A stretch of DNA of 64,000 nt from Lantana camara (lineage: Eukaryota > Streptophyta > Magnoliopsida > Lamiales > Verbenaceae). The stretch covers positions 20,109,001-20,173,000 of the forward strand of contig CM074856.1 in assembly GCA_037501455.1 (NCBI GenBank). Direction: 5' to 3'. The stretch's first letter is position 1, and the number at the start of each line of letters is the position of its first letter. Made by a program: the position numbers and the translations under genes. Below the pieces are notes generated by a model, which saw only the letters and a program-made list of their open reading frames with translations, searched no databases and had not been told where the DNA came from. Below are positions 34,675 through 46,310 of the stretch, in pieces.

Positions 34675-34852
34675 TGTTGTTTAGTTGAATAGACATTGAA
34701 AATAGGAGTTGAATTGTATTTTGGTTGTATTGATTCATAATCAGAAAAAGAGTACACGGGGAAAGCATAAATAAAAAAAGATCCTAAATCAAGGGAGTAA
34801 CACAATCCCGTAATAAGGTAAAGGATTTTTTCCTAAAATACTTAAGTCAACA
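34675..34852 (-). repeat. 3' LTR of the copia element
   Basis: 178 bp, TGTTG...CAACA. Followed inward by the CTCCCCCTCAAGG complement of the polypurine tract. Confidence 0.95.
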
Positions 34853-36622
34853 CTCCCCCTCAAGGTTGGTCGTGGGATACCCAACACCTAGCTTGTCCAA
34901 AATATCATGAAACACTTTCCCCGTAACAGCCTTCGTGAGAATGTCTGCCAACTGGTTTTCAGATCGCACAAAAGGAAGAGATATCACCCCACTCTCTAGT
35001 TTTTCTTTGATGAAGTGGCGATCAATCTCTACATGCTTCGTTCTGTCATGCTGCACCGGATTTTCGGATATCTGAATGGCGGCCTTGTTATCACAGTTGA
35101 GAGGGCACGCTTTATCTGAAGGAAACCCGAGTTCAGCGATCAACTTTTTTAACCAGAGTACTTCAGATACGCCTTTTGCAATGCCCCTGAATTCTGCTTC
35201 GGCACTAGAGAGTGCTACGACCTTTTGTTTCTTGCTCCTCCATGTGACTAAATTTCCCCCAACGAACGTAAAGTAGCCAGAGGTTGACCTTCTGTCAAGT
35301 GGGTTGCCTGCCCAATCTGCATCTGTGTAGGCTTCTATTTGTAGGTGACCAAACCTTTTGAACAGAATTCCTAGGTCCGGAGAACCTTTCAGGTATCTCA
35401 ATATTCGCAATGCTGCCTCCATATGCTCCTTCTGAGGGTTGTGCATAAACTGACTTACTACTCCCACGGCATACGCGACATCAGGTCTGGTATGTGAGAG
35501 ATATATGAGTTTCCCTACGAGGTGTTGATACCTCGTTCGGTCAGCTGACTCAGCTCCTTCAACAATCTTCAATCCATGATTGCTCACCATGGGCGTATCA
35601 CTTGGCTTGCAATCCAGCATACCTGCTTCTGTCAGTAGGTCAAGGATATACTTCCTCTGTGATAGATAGATCCCATGTCCTGACCGCATGACTTCAATTC
35701 CCAAAAAATACTTTAAGTGCCCTAAGTCCTTCATCTCGAATTCTGCAAACAGATTTTTCCGAAGATCCCTCATCTCCTCGGTATCATCCCCGGTAATGAC
35801 CATATCATCCACGTATATGATCAGACAAGTGATCTTCCCATCCCTTCGTTTCAGGAACAGGGTATGGTCAGAGTTACTCTGTTTGTACCCATACCGTTTC
35901 ATTGCAGCAGTAAATCGCCCAAACCATGCCCTAGGAGATTGTTTGAGACCATAGAGTGCCTTTTTAAGTCTACATACCTCGTTGGCTCCAAACTCATGTG
36001 AGAAGCCAGGAGGGGCTTCCATGTAGACTTCTTCAATGAGGTCACCGTGCAGAAAAGCATTTTTAACATCAAACTGATAGAGTGGCCAGTTTTGATTCAC
36101 AGCAACGGAGATCAAGACCCTGATTGAGTCAATTTTCGCTACCGGGGAGAAGGTCTCTGCATAGTCCACCCCATAAGTTTGGGTGTACCCTTTGGCAACT
36201 AGACGGGCCTTGTATCGCTCCACGGATCCATCAGCTTTCCTTTTGATTGTATACACCCACCTACACCCAACTGGCTTCTTATCAGGCGGTTGTTGGCATT
36301 TATCCCACGTTTTATTCTTCCTGAGTGCATTCATTTCATCATCCATTGCCCGTCTCCACTCAGGAGACCCCATTGCTTCCTCTATGCTCCGTGGGACAAT
36401 CTCAGTATAAATAGCAGCTGAGAAGGCCTTGGCTGATTCTGTCAGACTCCCCCTGACAAGGTTTGCCACTGGATATCTCTGCAACCTAGACTGGTGTTCG
36501 GGACTATACCGTCTAGGTGGGATCCCTCGCGTACTCCGAGGAGGGAGAACATATCTGTCCGTTTCTGTCTCACCTGCACTGTTAGCTGTAACAGATATAG
36601 AATTGGAATCTGTAAAATCCAA
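34853..36622 (-). CDS. Copia reverse transcriptase and RNase H (second open frame)
   Basis: About 590 residues on the minus strand. The reverse transcriptase has the W-R-A-M-D-E-M entry region, KARLVAKGY, FDVKNAFLHGDL and the catalytic YVDDM (about residue 270). It is followed by the LGIEV region. RNase H shows YTDADWAGNPLDRRSTSGY and the ALSSAEAEF motif. It is one base out of frame with the upstream open frame, so it has no start of its own and would depend on a frame change. The last codons reach into the 3' LTR. Confidence 0.93.
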
Positions 36623-39345
36623 AACTTCTGTACTAACCTCAGGGATATCAGTCGAGGAAGATAATGTGGGCGTGAGCGTGGCACTTGTATCAGCACTAGG
36701 GGGGGTAGACCACCATTATCAGAAGACAACGGAGTTGCACAAAGCCAATTTAGTGGATCCTTGTTATGTTCACTCTCCCCCTGTCCACTAAGCTGGCTAT
36801 AATAATATTCTGTTTCCACAAAATCACAGTCCATCGTGACAAACATTCGACGAGTTTTAGGGTTAAAACACCGGTAGCCTTTTTGGTGAATCCCGTACCC
36901 CACAAACACGCACTTCTCTGCACATGGATCAAGTTTGGACCGGAGTGCAGTAGGAATATGTACAAAGACTGAGCACCCAAATATCCGGGGGGTAAGAGCC
37001 AGCTCAGGCGGAACGTTAGTGAGTTCACTTAAGCATTGGATGGGTGTACGGAACTTAAGTATCTTCGTGGGTAGTCGGTTGGCTAAGTAAGCAGCTGTGG
37101 CTAAGGCTTCAGGCCAGAAGGAGGAGGGCACGCGAGACTCAATCATTAATGCCCGAGTGATTTCTAAGAGGAATCGGTTCTTTCGTTCCGCCACTCCATT
37201 CTGTTGGGGGGTATGTGGGCAGGTTGTTTGATGAACAAGCCCATTTTCGGAGAAGAATGCCTGTAATTTTTGGTTAACAAATTCGCCTCCATTATCGGAC
37301 CGGAGTATTTGAACCTGCGCCTTAAATTGAGTGCGGATCATGTTGTAGAAGTGAATAAATTTGTCAAGGACATCAGACTTGTGCTTCAAAAGATAAATCC
37401 AACACATACGGGTGCAATCATCAATAAAAGTCACGAAATATTGAAATCCTCCACCACCAAGAACTGGGGCCGGTCCCCAAACATCAGAGTGAATTAAAGA
37501 AAACGGGATATCAACCCTTGTATTATTCAATGGAAAAGAATGTCTGTGACTTTTAGCTAACACACAAGTATCACAAGATAAATGTTCACTCGAAAAATTA
37601 GGAAACAACTTCTTCAGATACCCATCAGACGGGTGTCCTAAACGCCGATGCCATAACCAACTCTGTTTATCATCCAAACTCTGAGCCATTAATGTCCGTC
37701 CCCCAGAGACAACTTCGTCAACAAAATAAAGGCCCCCTCGTTCAGTGCCACGCCCAATTATCTTCTTCGAACGGATATCCTGCAGAACACAGAACGAGGG
37801 ATACATTACAACGGTGCAATTCAGTTCTCGGGTAACATGACTGACAGAGAGTAGTTTATGAGATAAGGACGGAACAAGCAGACAGTTTGAAAGTTTCAAT
37901 GTGGGTGAAAACTCAATCATTCCCCCTCCTTTTACCGACACAATTTCCCCACTAGCTGTTTGAATTTTTTTTCGATTCGGGGTTTGAGGTGTAATAATAT
38001 CAGATGAATCATACGTAACAGTATCCGTTGCACCACAATCAAATATCCAGTGAGGAGTTTTAAAATTGCCCGAGTCACTCGTACCATTAATACCACCAAT
38101 ATCCTTTTTAATAGAATTTTTAAAAGAAGTAGTGGTTTTAAAAGAAGGGCAAAGAAGGGATTTTCCCTTCTTATGCCCTATACCTGGAGAGTATCGGCTG
38201 TCTCCCTCATTTGAGCCGCCACCACTCCTTTGAGCTATTCCCGCCGCCACCACTCCTGTGTCGCCGGTGTCGGCGTCTGTACCAGTGGCGGCCGCCGCGA
38301 CGCCACGGCCTTGTCTCCGTTCAGTGCCTCCCCTCTTCTCGCGCGGAACCCACCACTCCGGAAATCCAATCAGTTCAAAACACCCTGCCTTCAAGTGGCC
38401 CTGTTTCCCGCAGTGCTCGCATTCAAGGTCTGATTTATTGTAGGGAGGAGGCGGCGGAGCCTGGCGCTGTGGGTCGGTCCGGCGTGTGGGTTTGCGTGTC
38501 ACCGATTTGGTTCTTGTCCCTTGTCCCTGTACAATCAGTCCTGTTCCGATACCCGATGATGGGTTCGCCTCGTTGGAGGCTGCCGACGGGCCTAAGATGG
38601 TTCTCCTGGCGGCTTCCCGGCGGACGATGGCGTACGCGGCATCAACTGAGGGTAATTCTGTCTCTTTCAATATGTCTCTTGTAATCGCATCAAATTCTGG
38701 GTTTAGGCCAGAGAGAAATTTGAATAGGCGGTGTTCATCTTGGATTTTGTTGAATTTGGTGATGTCACTTGGAAATTCCATGGGATTGGGTCGCCGCCTA
38801 TCGATTTCGGCCCAGATGCTTTTGCTGATGCTGAAGTATTCTTCGAGCGATGTCTGATCTTGTCTAATTCGATCTGCTTTGGTCATTAGATCGAAGATCT
38901 GTAAGCTATCTTCTCCGGACTGGTAAGTGGTTGATAATCCGTTCCATAAATCTCTTGAAGTTGGGTAATGAATGAACTGGGTTACCAGGCTAGAGTCGAT
39001 AGCCTGTGTAATCCAACTAAAGACTTGCAAATCCCTTTGTTTCCAGGTTGGATATGCATCGTCTGACTCCGCCGGTGGTGCCGGACGGCCGGTTAAGTGG
39101 TTAAGACGCCCTCGCGCACCAATCGCGATTTCGAGCATCCTTGCCCATAAGACATAATTATCGTTGTTTAATTTTATGTCTATGGTTACTGGACCATCAG
39201 AATTGGGTTGTGATGGTTGTGGTTTCTGTTGTTGCAGAATTTGAGCAATCTGCTGGGAAAGGATAGTTGCTGCCTCGGACAACGCCGGCGACGAGGCTTC
39301 TGGCTCGTTGCCCATTGTTGAACGGTAGATGATGATGCCAATCAC
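36442..39345 (-). CDS. Copia gag, protease and integrase (first open frame)
   Basis: A 967-residue frame on the minus strand; the element's natural start is probably the ATG giving MGNEPEASSPALSEAA, about 10 residues in. In order: a gag region; a CCHC zinc knuckle, CEHCGKQGHLKAGC (about residue 305); the protease site FDCGATDT, where Cys replaces the more common Ser beside the catalytic Asp; the GAG-pre-integrase HRRLGHPSDGYL with CDTC; and the integrase core with HSDVWGP, LRSDNGGEF and PQQNGVAERKNR. After about residue 880 the frame leaves the polyprotein and ends at 36442 in an unrelated tail, because of a one-base shift near the G7 run at 36699-36705. Confidence 0.93.
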   Translation of the reverse strand: MIGIIIYRSTMGNEPEASSPALSEAATILSQQIAQILQQQKPQPSQPNSDGPVTIDIKLNNDNYVLWARMLEIAIGARGRLNHLTGRPAPPAESDDAYPTWKQRDLQVFSWITQAIDSSLVTQFIHYPTSRDLWNGLSTTYQSGEDSLQIFDLMTKADRIRQDQTSLEEYFSISKSIWAEIDRRRPNPMEFPSDITKFNKIQDEHRLFKFLSGLNPEFDAITRDILKETELPSVDAAYAIVRREAARRTILGPSAASNEANPSSGIGTGLIVQGQGTRTKSVTRKPTRRTDPQRQAPPPPPYNKSDLECEHCGKQGHLKAGCFELIGFPEWWVPREKRGGTERRQGRGVAAAATGTDADTGDTGVVAAGIAQRSGGGSNEGDSRYSPGIGHKKGKSLLCPSFKTTTSFKNSIKKDIGGINGTSDSGNFKTPHWIFDCGATDTVTYDSSDIITPQTPNRKKIQTASGEIVSVKGGGMIEFSPTLKLSNCLLVPSLSHKLLSVSHVTRELNCTVVMYPSFCVLQDIRSKKIIGRGTERGGLYFVDEVVSGGRTLMAQSLDDKQSWLWHRRLGHPSDGYLKKLFPNFSSEHLSCDTCVLAKSHRHSFPLNNTRVDIPFSLIHSDVWGPAPVLGGGGFQYFVTFIDDCTRMCWIYLLKHKSDVLDKFIHFYNMIRTQFKAQVQILRSDNGGEFVNQKLQAFFSENGLVHQTTCPHTPQQNGVAERKNRFLLEITRALMIESRVPSSFWPEALATAAYLANRLPTKILKFRTPIQCLSELTNVPPELALTPRIFGCSVFVHIPTALRSKLDPCAEKCVFVGYGIHQKGYRCFNPKTRRMFVTMDCDFVETEYYYSQLSGQGESEHNKDPLNWLCATPLSSDNGGLPPLVLIQVPRSRPHYLPRLISLRLVQKFWILQIPILYLLQLTVQVRQKRTDMFSLLGVREGSHLDGIVPNTSLGCRDIQWQTLSGGV

Positions 39346-39361
39346 AGATCCTTACGATCGT

Positions 39362-39376
39362 GTGGCTCTGATACCA
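39362..39376 (-). other. Copia primer-binding site
   Basis: Minus strand TGGTATCAGAGCCAC directly follows the 5' LTR. It is complementary to the 3' end of plant initiator methionine tRNA, as in most plant LTR elements. Confidence 0.92.
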
Positions 39377-39554
39377 TGTTGTTTAGTTGAATAGACATTG
39401 AAAATAGGAGTTGAATTGTATTTTGGTTGTATTGATTCATAATCAGAAAAAGAGTACACGGGGAAAGCATAAATAAAAAAAGATCCTAAATCAAGGGAGT
39501 AACACAATCCCGTAATAAGGTAAAGTATTTTTTCCTAAAATACTTAAGTCAACA
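39377..39554 (-). repeat. 5' LTR of the copia element
   Basis: 178 bp, one mismatch to its partner. It should contain the element's promoter. Confidence 0.95.
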
Positions 39555-39869
39555 GAATCGTCGTCCCCTCAAACTGAGTCGCCGTAGAGAAATTGGAAAT
39601 GGTTCCCCTCAAACGCCGTAGAGAAATTGGTGAAATTGTTGGAGAGAGAAAAGTAAATTCTTGCAAAATTAGGGTTTTACATTTTACTATATGGGTAAAA
39701 TTGAAAGAACGGGTATTATCGGGTCTATGCGCAGACCCGGACCCAATAAAAAATAAAAATGGGTCTAAATCTGGGCCTGGGCCTGGGCCTAATATTCGGG
39801 TACGGATCTGGGTATTTAAGTTTGTTTTGGGCCTGGGTCTGGGGAATCCCCACCCATTAGGAGAAACTG
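39555..39869. other. Spacer with GGGCCTGGGCC repeat
   Basis: Right after the copia duplication, a 28-base unit (GCCGTAGAGAAATTGG with its flank) occurs twice at 39565-39630. From about 39735 to 39850 a GGGTCTGGGCCTGGGCCTAATATT sequence repeats the one at 10545-10620. No gene. Confidence 0.45.
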
Positions 39870-41074
39870 TTGGCTGCCGAAATCACAGGACTTCCTCCAA
39901 AGTTTAAGGCTGGGGTGTCTCTTTCATCGGAGTAGGTTAGAGAGCTGATGAAACCGAGTATTATAGAGCGGAATGATGACTTAATTCATAACACGTTCCA
40001 TAACGATGATGCTCGAACCATTCTTAGTATCCCATTAGGTACCTCATGCCGTCCGGTTTATCTGATTTGGATTTTCAATAGGAAAGGGCGGTTCTCTATT
40101 CAGAGTGCCTACCAACTCGCAATTCAGATCGCTAATAGAGATAATGCTACTACTCCATAGCTTCTAATCACGGTGTTTGGAAAAAACTTTGGGAGTTGGA
40201 GGTGCTTCAAAAAATCCGAAACTTCTTGTGACGGTGTGGGCACGATATCCTTCCTGCAGGTGTGAATTTAGTCGGACGTCACTGTGGATCCGAAGCCGAG
40301 TGTATACATTGCGGGTCCTCTCAGGAAAATTTGGCATATGCTATCTTCCTTTGCCAGTTTTCAAGGCAGGTGAGGGCGCTGGCTAATGTACCTTGGGAGT
40401 TTGCACTTCGTATGGCCTCGCATCTGTTCTTTGGTGCATATGGAATAATAGAAATGCCCGCCAAGCTGAAGGAACTCTCCGTCAGCCACACGAAGTGGCA
40501 GCAGCGCAGAAGTCTATGCAGGCCCTTTACCGTCGCTGGAAGATGAAGTTACAGAAATGAATAGAGTGGTGGGGGTAAAGCCTCTGGATGACTGGATTAA
40601 ACTCAATTTCGATGGGGCAGTGTTTAATGACTGCAACGCGATTGGAATTGGCGTGGTTAGAGATGCTAATGGTGGATGTGTAGGATGGGAGATTGACCGT
40701 TGGCGTAATTTGTCGGACCCTTATGCTGATGAAGCTTACGCGGCTACCGCCCGGCTGGGGCATGACTATGGTTGGAAGAGGGTAGTGTTGGAGGGTGACA
40801 ATTCTGAGATTATCTCCCAACTCTAGTCAGCCGGTGAAGACCTCTCGGTGGTGGGTAATGTCATTGCGGACACTCGGGCTATATGTGCTACATTCGAGAG
40901 TGTCAAGTTCTCTTCTATTCGTCGTGGAGTCAATAATGTGGCTCACAAGTTAGCTAGAAATGTGGCCTCAACTTGCGTTGGTTCTTCTGATTTACCTTTG
41001 TTTGTGTCGGATTTACTTTTGGAGAGCCTTAGTTGGTTCCCTTCGGAAGAGGTTGGTCTTTAAAAAAAAAAAAG
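39870..41074 (+). pseudogene. 5'-truncated L1-type LINE (zf-RVT and RNase H)
   Basis: The plus strand carries the tail of a non-LTR ORF2. First comes a region like the zinc-binding reverse-transcriptase domain (39948-40160, with IPLG and LIWIFNRKGRFSIQSAY; then CIHCGSSQEN near 40300). An RNase H domain follows (40557-40826, with WIKLNFDGAVFND and GVVRDANGGCVGWE; its end at 40848-41062, with NNVAHKLARN). Several stops and frame changes separate the pieces. It ends in poly(A) at about 41062-41074. Confidence 0.85.
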
Positions 41075-41077
41075 AAC

Positions 41078-41240
41078 GGGGAATTCCCGAAAACTCCCCA
41101 AATGATAGGTCCAATTCCTTTTAGCTCCCCATTTTCAAAAATGATGTATTAAAATTCAAAAATCGCGTATCTAAAACCCCAAATGATGTATTTGAAATAC
41201 AAGGAAAAAATCACGTATCTAAATCCCAGAATCGCGTATC
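41078..41240. mobile_element. Left arm of a foldback MITE split by an LTR
   Basis: Contains CCTTTTAGCTCCCCATTTTC, whose mirror (in GGGGAGCTAAAAGG) appears at about 43520. The style matches the foldback at 1330-1690 (CTCCCC, CGCGTATCT, AAATCCC). The LTR at 41241 begins exactly where the arm stops. Confidence 0.5.
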
Positions 41241-43500
41241 TGTGACGCCCCGAACGTAGAGCCATCACATCCCCCGCACTAGTACACAGTACATATACGA
41301 AATGGGCAATCCGTATACACACCAAGCACTAGCGAACGGGAGATACTCAAGACCCACAACTAACTAGGCGGCACTAAACGTACTATCGTCAGAGAAAGCA
41401 TACACTAGCGGAAGCGAGTAAAGCATTAAACAAGCAGTGATCACAGACCGATAGTATTTAAAGCATGCTAGTTCAAACTTCATAACCATATATACGCAAG
41501 CTAGTTACACGAGCCAAAACAAACCTCCTACAGCTAGGCCGTACTGGCCATAGTTATCAAAAGTAATCAATATTCAACTTATATCCTTAATATACATGCC
41601 ATTAACTGAAGTAAGTTAAGTACGGGCTCACAGTAATCCTAGTTGAACTCGACTCTTAAAGAAAAAGGACTAGACACAAACGCCGCCTAGTCGACTCCAA
41701 CCTGCAACCAATAAGGGAAACAAGAAAGAGAGAGAAAGAGAGTCAGTCGACTGACTGGTGAGGCGGGAACAATATACAAGGTATATAATGCAAGAGAAGA
41801 GATATGCAATACAATACAATGCAATCACCTTGACCCGATATAGTCCCATTTTAATCTTCTAATATAGATACAATCATTTTAGATTAAAAACGATGGGCCT
41901 ATATCGAATTAAGGTTTTTCAATCAATCAATTTGGCACCGAGTTATGTCATTCTCCAACCTTTACTCCACAATCAAACACGATCAATAACAATAACAAGA
42001 AATCCTTCCTTCTTCCTCCCGGTGACGAAAGGGTTAATTAGGCCCTTAACGTCCAATAATACTCGAGTCATAACCCGTTTCGGTACTATGCTCCTTCGGC
42101 GTACCGGTCACAGTAGACACGCGCATTATCAACTACCTCCGATGATAATACGGGCCCCCGTAGAGGTCGCGATTAAGGTTCTCCGTCGGCCCGTTGCCTC
42201 CCCGGATCGCCTCATACACGTTGCCTCGGATCCCTTCCCAATGGAAATAAACCATTGAGGATTCATTTGACAAGCACTCGTTCATGCAATGCATGTAAAA
42301 CACTTTCGTTTCATTTGTTTGAAGTCATGAACTCACTCGAGAACATATATATATAACCCCTTTGATACTTGCAATACGCTTTTAATAAAATCCATAACGT
42401 GGTAATCAATCACGTATCTACTATAGTATACATATACATATAATAGGCCACAAGTGAGGAGCAAAACCAATTCGTGTAGGTTGTATAGGTATAGGCTATT
42501 GGTTGCAGCAAGAAGATAAACTCACCTGGATGACTTCGACAAAAAGGGTAGGAGAACAAGATAACCTAAACGATCGGATCCTCGAGAGGATCACCTGGAC
42601 ACATGACACAAGTACGGGTGACATTAGACTCTAATAGGACCAAATAAGGACGCTCGACAATGAGACATAATGTAATGAGATGATATAAGATGTAATAAGA
42701 GTTATGAAATGGCATGAACACGTTTATATGTATGATTAATGCCACATAATACAATTAGACATATCATAGTGTCATATCATATACAAATTAGCATATATGT
42801 GGCTGAAAATCTAGAATAGATGCTTTGGAAACCAAGGGAACGAGCTAGGGCAGATATAACAACAAGTTCATGCAACATTAATACAAGCATTTTTGTGCAG
42901 AAACTTTCTTCATGCCACGTTGTAGAAAATTCGTCATAACTTATTACTCGGATATTATTTTAACGAACCGTAAAATTCCTAGTAAACTAGACACGTAGAC
43001 CTTTCACGTGGTATAGGCCTCAATCCCTGGATGTTTCTGTATTATTACAGATTTCAGAGCAAAAGTGATGAAAACAGAATTAACGCTGCAGAAAACACAT
43101 TTCCAAAAAGGTTACCGTTACCCTATCAAATGAAGTCGGATTAATCTGAAAATTTACGGGGATATATTCAATACATTCATAAATACCCCTGTACAACAGT
43201 TTTGAGAAATTCATACGTTTACTCACTCTTCTCAAGCCTTTAGTCCAGACCGGAAAACAGGGGACAGCTGAGTCGTTTCGAATTTTTCTCGGGTATCAAA
43301 TGGACTCGGATTAACCTAAATTTTGACGGACATAAACCTTAATATGGTAGGAGTATCCAGTAAAAACAGTTTTGAAAATTGAGGTCTTATGAGTTCGGAA
43401 TTTACGTCGGAATTTTCTGCGTATAAGCTGTCAAAGTTCAAACAATACAGCAACTTGGCTGCAGCGACACCTTTCAAAGACCGGCCTGTTTACTATATCA
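41241..43500 (-). mobile_element. Long LTR or LTR fragment
   Basis: Begins TGTGACGCCCCGAACG and shares blocks with the LTR at 47054: ATCACATCCCCCGCACTA, TAGCGAACGGGAGA, ACTAGGCGG and GTCAGTCGACTGACT. The expected GGGGCGTCACA end was not found, so the right edge is approximate and the copy may be truncated. It contains an AT-rich 3' part with no gene. Confidence 0.6.
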
Positions 43501-43575
43501 AACGAAGTTTTCAAACCCATGGGGAGCTAAAAGGAAGTTTTCAAACTCATGGGAAGTTTTTAAACATTCCCCCAA
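43501..43575. mobile_element. Right arm of the foldback MITE
   Basis: Holds GGAAGTTTTCAAACTCATGGG twice (about 43505 and 43533) and GGGGAGCTAAAAGG, inverse to the left arm at 41078-41240. Confidence 0.4.
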
Positions 43576-44744
43576 AAAAGAAACTATAAAAGAAAATAAA
43601 TTTAATTTAATTAAAAAAGTTAGCGAATTGTGAACACCTTTGACAGCTGAACCAATAAGTATTGCGTTGGTCTCCACATTCTACGTAATTTCATAAAATT
43701 TTGTGGATGAGAGACTCCTGAAGGAGAATATACAGATTTTACTTTTAATATTTTACTAATAATTTAGGAAAAATTCATCATTTTAGAAAGGGGAAACTGC
43801 CCTCTAATATTATAGATTTTGTCTTTTTAGCACCTCAAAATCAAACTTTTTGTCTTTGTAGTAATTTTTCTTTTAAATACACCCCACATGGTTACGGGAT
43901 CCGAACATAGGTTATTACCCTAAAGAAAGAATCTTTTAATCACTTGAACCAATTCTATTGATTTTTTTAAACAATTAATCAATTTGGAACATTGATCTTT
44001 TAGGGGTAATTATAAAATAATTAAAATAAAACTATAGAAAAATAAAAATATTCACAAAAAATCTTTGAAAAGGTTCTCCGCTAATGCCAAAAACATATTT
44101 TCTTTTAGTTTAGATAATTTTAAATCCGAGTCTAACTTGATCAAATTAATTTAATTAGAAAATGAATGTTTTATAATGATCTATGATTGGTGAAAATTTT
44201 AAGGAAAATAACAAATGACAATTATATTTTAATTAATTAAGTTCGATAGAATCAATTTTGCGATAAAATTTTTTCACTTTTAGGAAATAATCATAGCAAA
44301 TCACTTTTTTATTTTTTGAGATAATTACCGAGTGCCTCCGAGTTTGACATAAATATAGAAAATCCTAGAAGTTTTCGTAAATTACGAATAACTCTATTTT
44401 TTTTTTTTTTCCTATTCCCACAATGTGTTACTTTTGTTATTTTTTTAATTTTTTTTTCTTTCTAACCTTCTATTATATATATTTTTCTTTTTCTCATATT
44501 TTTTAATTTTTTTTAGATTATTTTTTACTAATCTAATATAGTAATATTATTTTATTTATTTATTATAATTTTATGATTATACTAAAGATAATTATAATAA
44601 ATATTAACATAAAAATTTAATTCAAATTTATATTTAAATAATATGTTTTTTTACAGGCACGTCCTGTGTGGTGAGAATTATTAGTGTAAAATAAAATGAC
44701 GTTTCTTTTCTAACAATCAGTAAGAACAGTATATTTATACAAAC
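43576..44744. other. AT-rich intergenic sequence
   Basis: No gene. Contains T-runs at about 44399-44411 and a small CACCTCAAAATCAAA-type repeat near 43830. Confidence 0.5.
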
Positions 44745-45021
44745 AAAATTGTGGTTAACTGGGTGGTGAAAGACAATGTTGATGATCACCCGATGAAAAA
44801 CATCATTTTGGATTGTCGTCGCTTGCTTCATATGCCTTGGGAGACTAAGTTTGGTCATGTCTATCGGGAGTGCAACTATAGCGCTGATAAGTTGGCCCGG
44901 ATGGGGCATGAGGTTAATACTGATTGTGTTATTTGGGACTCGCCTCCGGCCGAGTTCGCGTAGTTTTTTGCTTTTCTTTGCCCCGGTCTGGGCCTCTGTT
45001 GGACCAAAAAAAAAAAAAAAA
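44745..45021 (+). pseudogene. 3' end of another LINE (RNase H tail plus poly(A))
   Basis: The frame from about 44751 to 44963 encodes an RNase H-like tail with DCRRLLHMPWETKFGHVYRE followed by CNYSADKLARMGHE. A poly(A) run at about 45006-45021 follows 40 bases after the stop. The 5' end is truncated in AT-rich DNA. It belongs to a different LINE family from the copies at 850 and 39870. Confidence 0.72.
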
Positions 45022-45789
45022 TACAAACAAATCATAACAAATCACATTATTTGATTATGTATTTTGTTTACAGTTATTTTTTCTTTTTTTTTATTCAATC
45101 TATTTATAATTGATCCTCAATTCCTAAAAATTATATTTTTGTCACTTAATCATTTAAATCTATTTTTGTCGCTCATTGCCAATTAGATAAATAATTTTAA
45201 CAGTTATTAACTAGATAAAATATAATGCAACACCTAAATATCAGGTCTGAACATTATAAAGTGATATATTATAGTTTCTATACTATTGAAACTCTTACTC
45301 ATCATGACTTTGCACTCAAAATTTGTGTGTGTGTATAACAAAATAACTTAAATTCTTAAATCAAAAGAGATTGAAAACTCTGCACATTAGATTAAATACG
45401 TGATTGTTCGGTGAGAACTCTGAGTAACTTGAGATTGGAGAATACGTGAAAAGTTTAATATGTTTAAATTTTGTGCTTTTCTCCAATGATGGCGTCTTGT
45501 TCCTATTTAGAGTACAATAGTATACCAAATCATGTCAAGTAGTTAACATTCCCATTAGTTAATTTTAAACAAATATTAACTGCATATTATAAATTATAAT
45601 AATGAAAAATAAAAGAGTAATAGCGCATAAAACACAGATAATCATTACCTTTGTTTTTTTTTTTTTTTCCTTTGCCGGTTTGACGACCTTTTGAATTGTA
45701 GGTTTAAGACAACATTATTTAGGGCGTTCACATCGTTTGAATTGTATAAGATCATGTACTTTTTATGTAGACTGTGTTGACAACGCTCG
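45022..45789. other. AT-rich intergenic sequence
   Basis: No gene is seen. A T-run lies at about 45653-45669. Confidence 0.45.
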
Positions 45790-46310
45790 TATATTTTAAT
45801 GTGTTTTCTCAAGTGTTCCATTCTCAACAAGAAGAAGTATTTTTTATAAATTCCTCAAAATCATGTTGTGCAATTGTGAAGTGCTCCTTAGAAATTACTC
45901 CTCCTTCTATTAGTCTTATTGCTCGTGTGAATAATAAGTGATCATACCATTCTTCAGAACTGTCATAGTCCTCACTAATCGGGACCTTTTGCATTATATG
46001 TCATAAGCAAAGATGATGTCGGGTATTTCGAAACACTATATCAATTTTCATAACTTTGCATTGATTATTTATTATAATAGGTGATGCTCATCCTGACATA
46101 CATGTTAATTATCTTTTAAACAACCTCACAAATGATTGTGTTGTTTCATCAACTAAAAGACCACACCCCAAAAGAACGAATTGATGGTTGATCCTCACAA
46201 ATGATGCAAATGGCATATCATACCTATTTGTTAAATATGTCTTATCAAATATAAGAACTGGAGTACAACAGTAAAGAAACAACTTGATTAAATTCTGGTT
46301 ATGGAATTCA
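45790..46310 (-). pseudogene. FAR1/FHY3-type MULE transposase relic
   Basis: The minus strand preserves pieces of the MULE transposase domain in shifting frames. These include a VLIFDKTYLTN-like start (about 46250-46280), FASFVG then a GCGLL-like block (about 46160-46220), and NTRHHLCL..HIMQKV (about 45985-46030). It ends in EEWYDHLLFTRAI (about 45915-45955). Many stops break it. It could derive from an active MULE or from a domesticated FAR1-like gene. No terminal repeats were found. Confidence 0.65.

Larger units (their letters stand above)
34675..39554 (-). mobile_element. Full-length Ty1/copia retrotransposon, recent insertion
   Basis: A 4,880-bp element oriented on the minus strand. The LTRs are 34675-34852 and 39377-39554, each 178 bp, TG...CA. 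They differ by one base (GG versus GT near 34824 / 39526). The perfect 5-bp target duplication is GAATC (34670-34674 and 39555-39559). The primer-binding site, TGGTATCAGAGCCAC on the minus strand, directly adjoins the right LTR. A polypurine tract (GAGGGGGAG on the minus strand) adjoins the left LTR. All expected coding domains are present but the frame is broken once. Confidence 0.96.

Noticed and set aside
38211..38857. Plus-strand frames of up to 157 residues
   Set aside because: Antisense to copia gag; no independent support.
42341..42360. Short (AT)n run and other microsatellites
   Set aside because: Ordinary simple repeats; no regular spacer-repeat pattern, so no CRISPR-like array anywhere.
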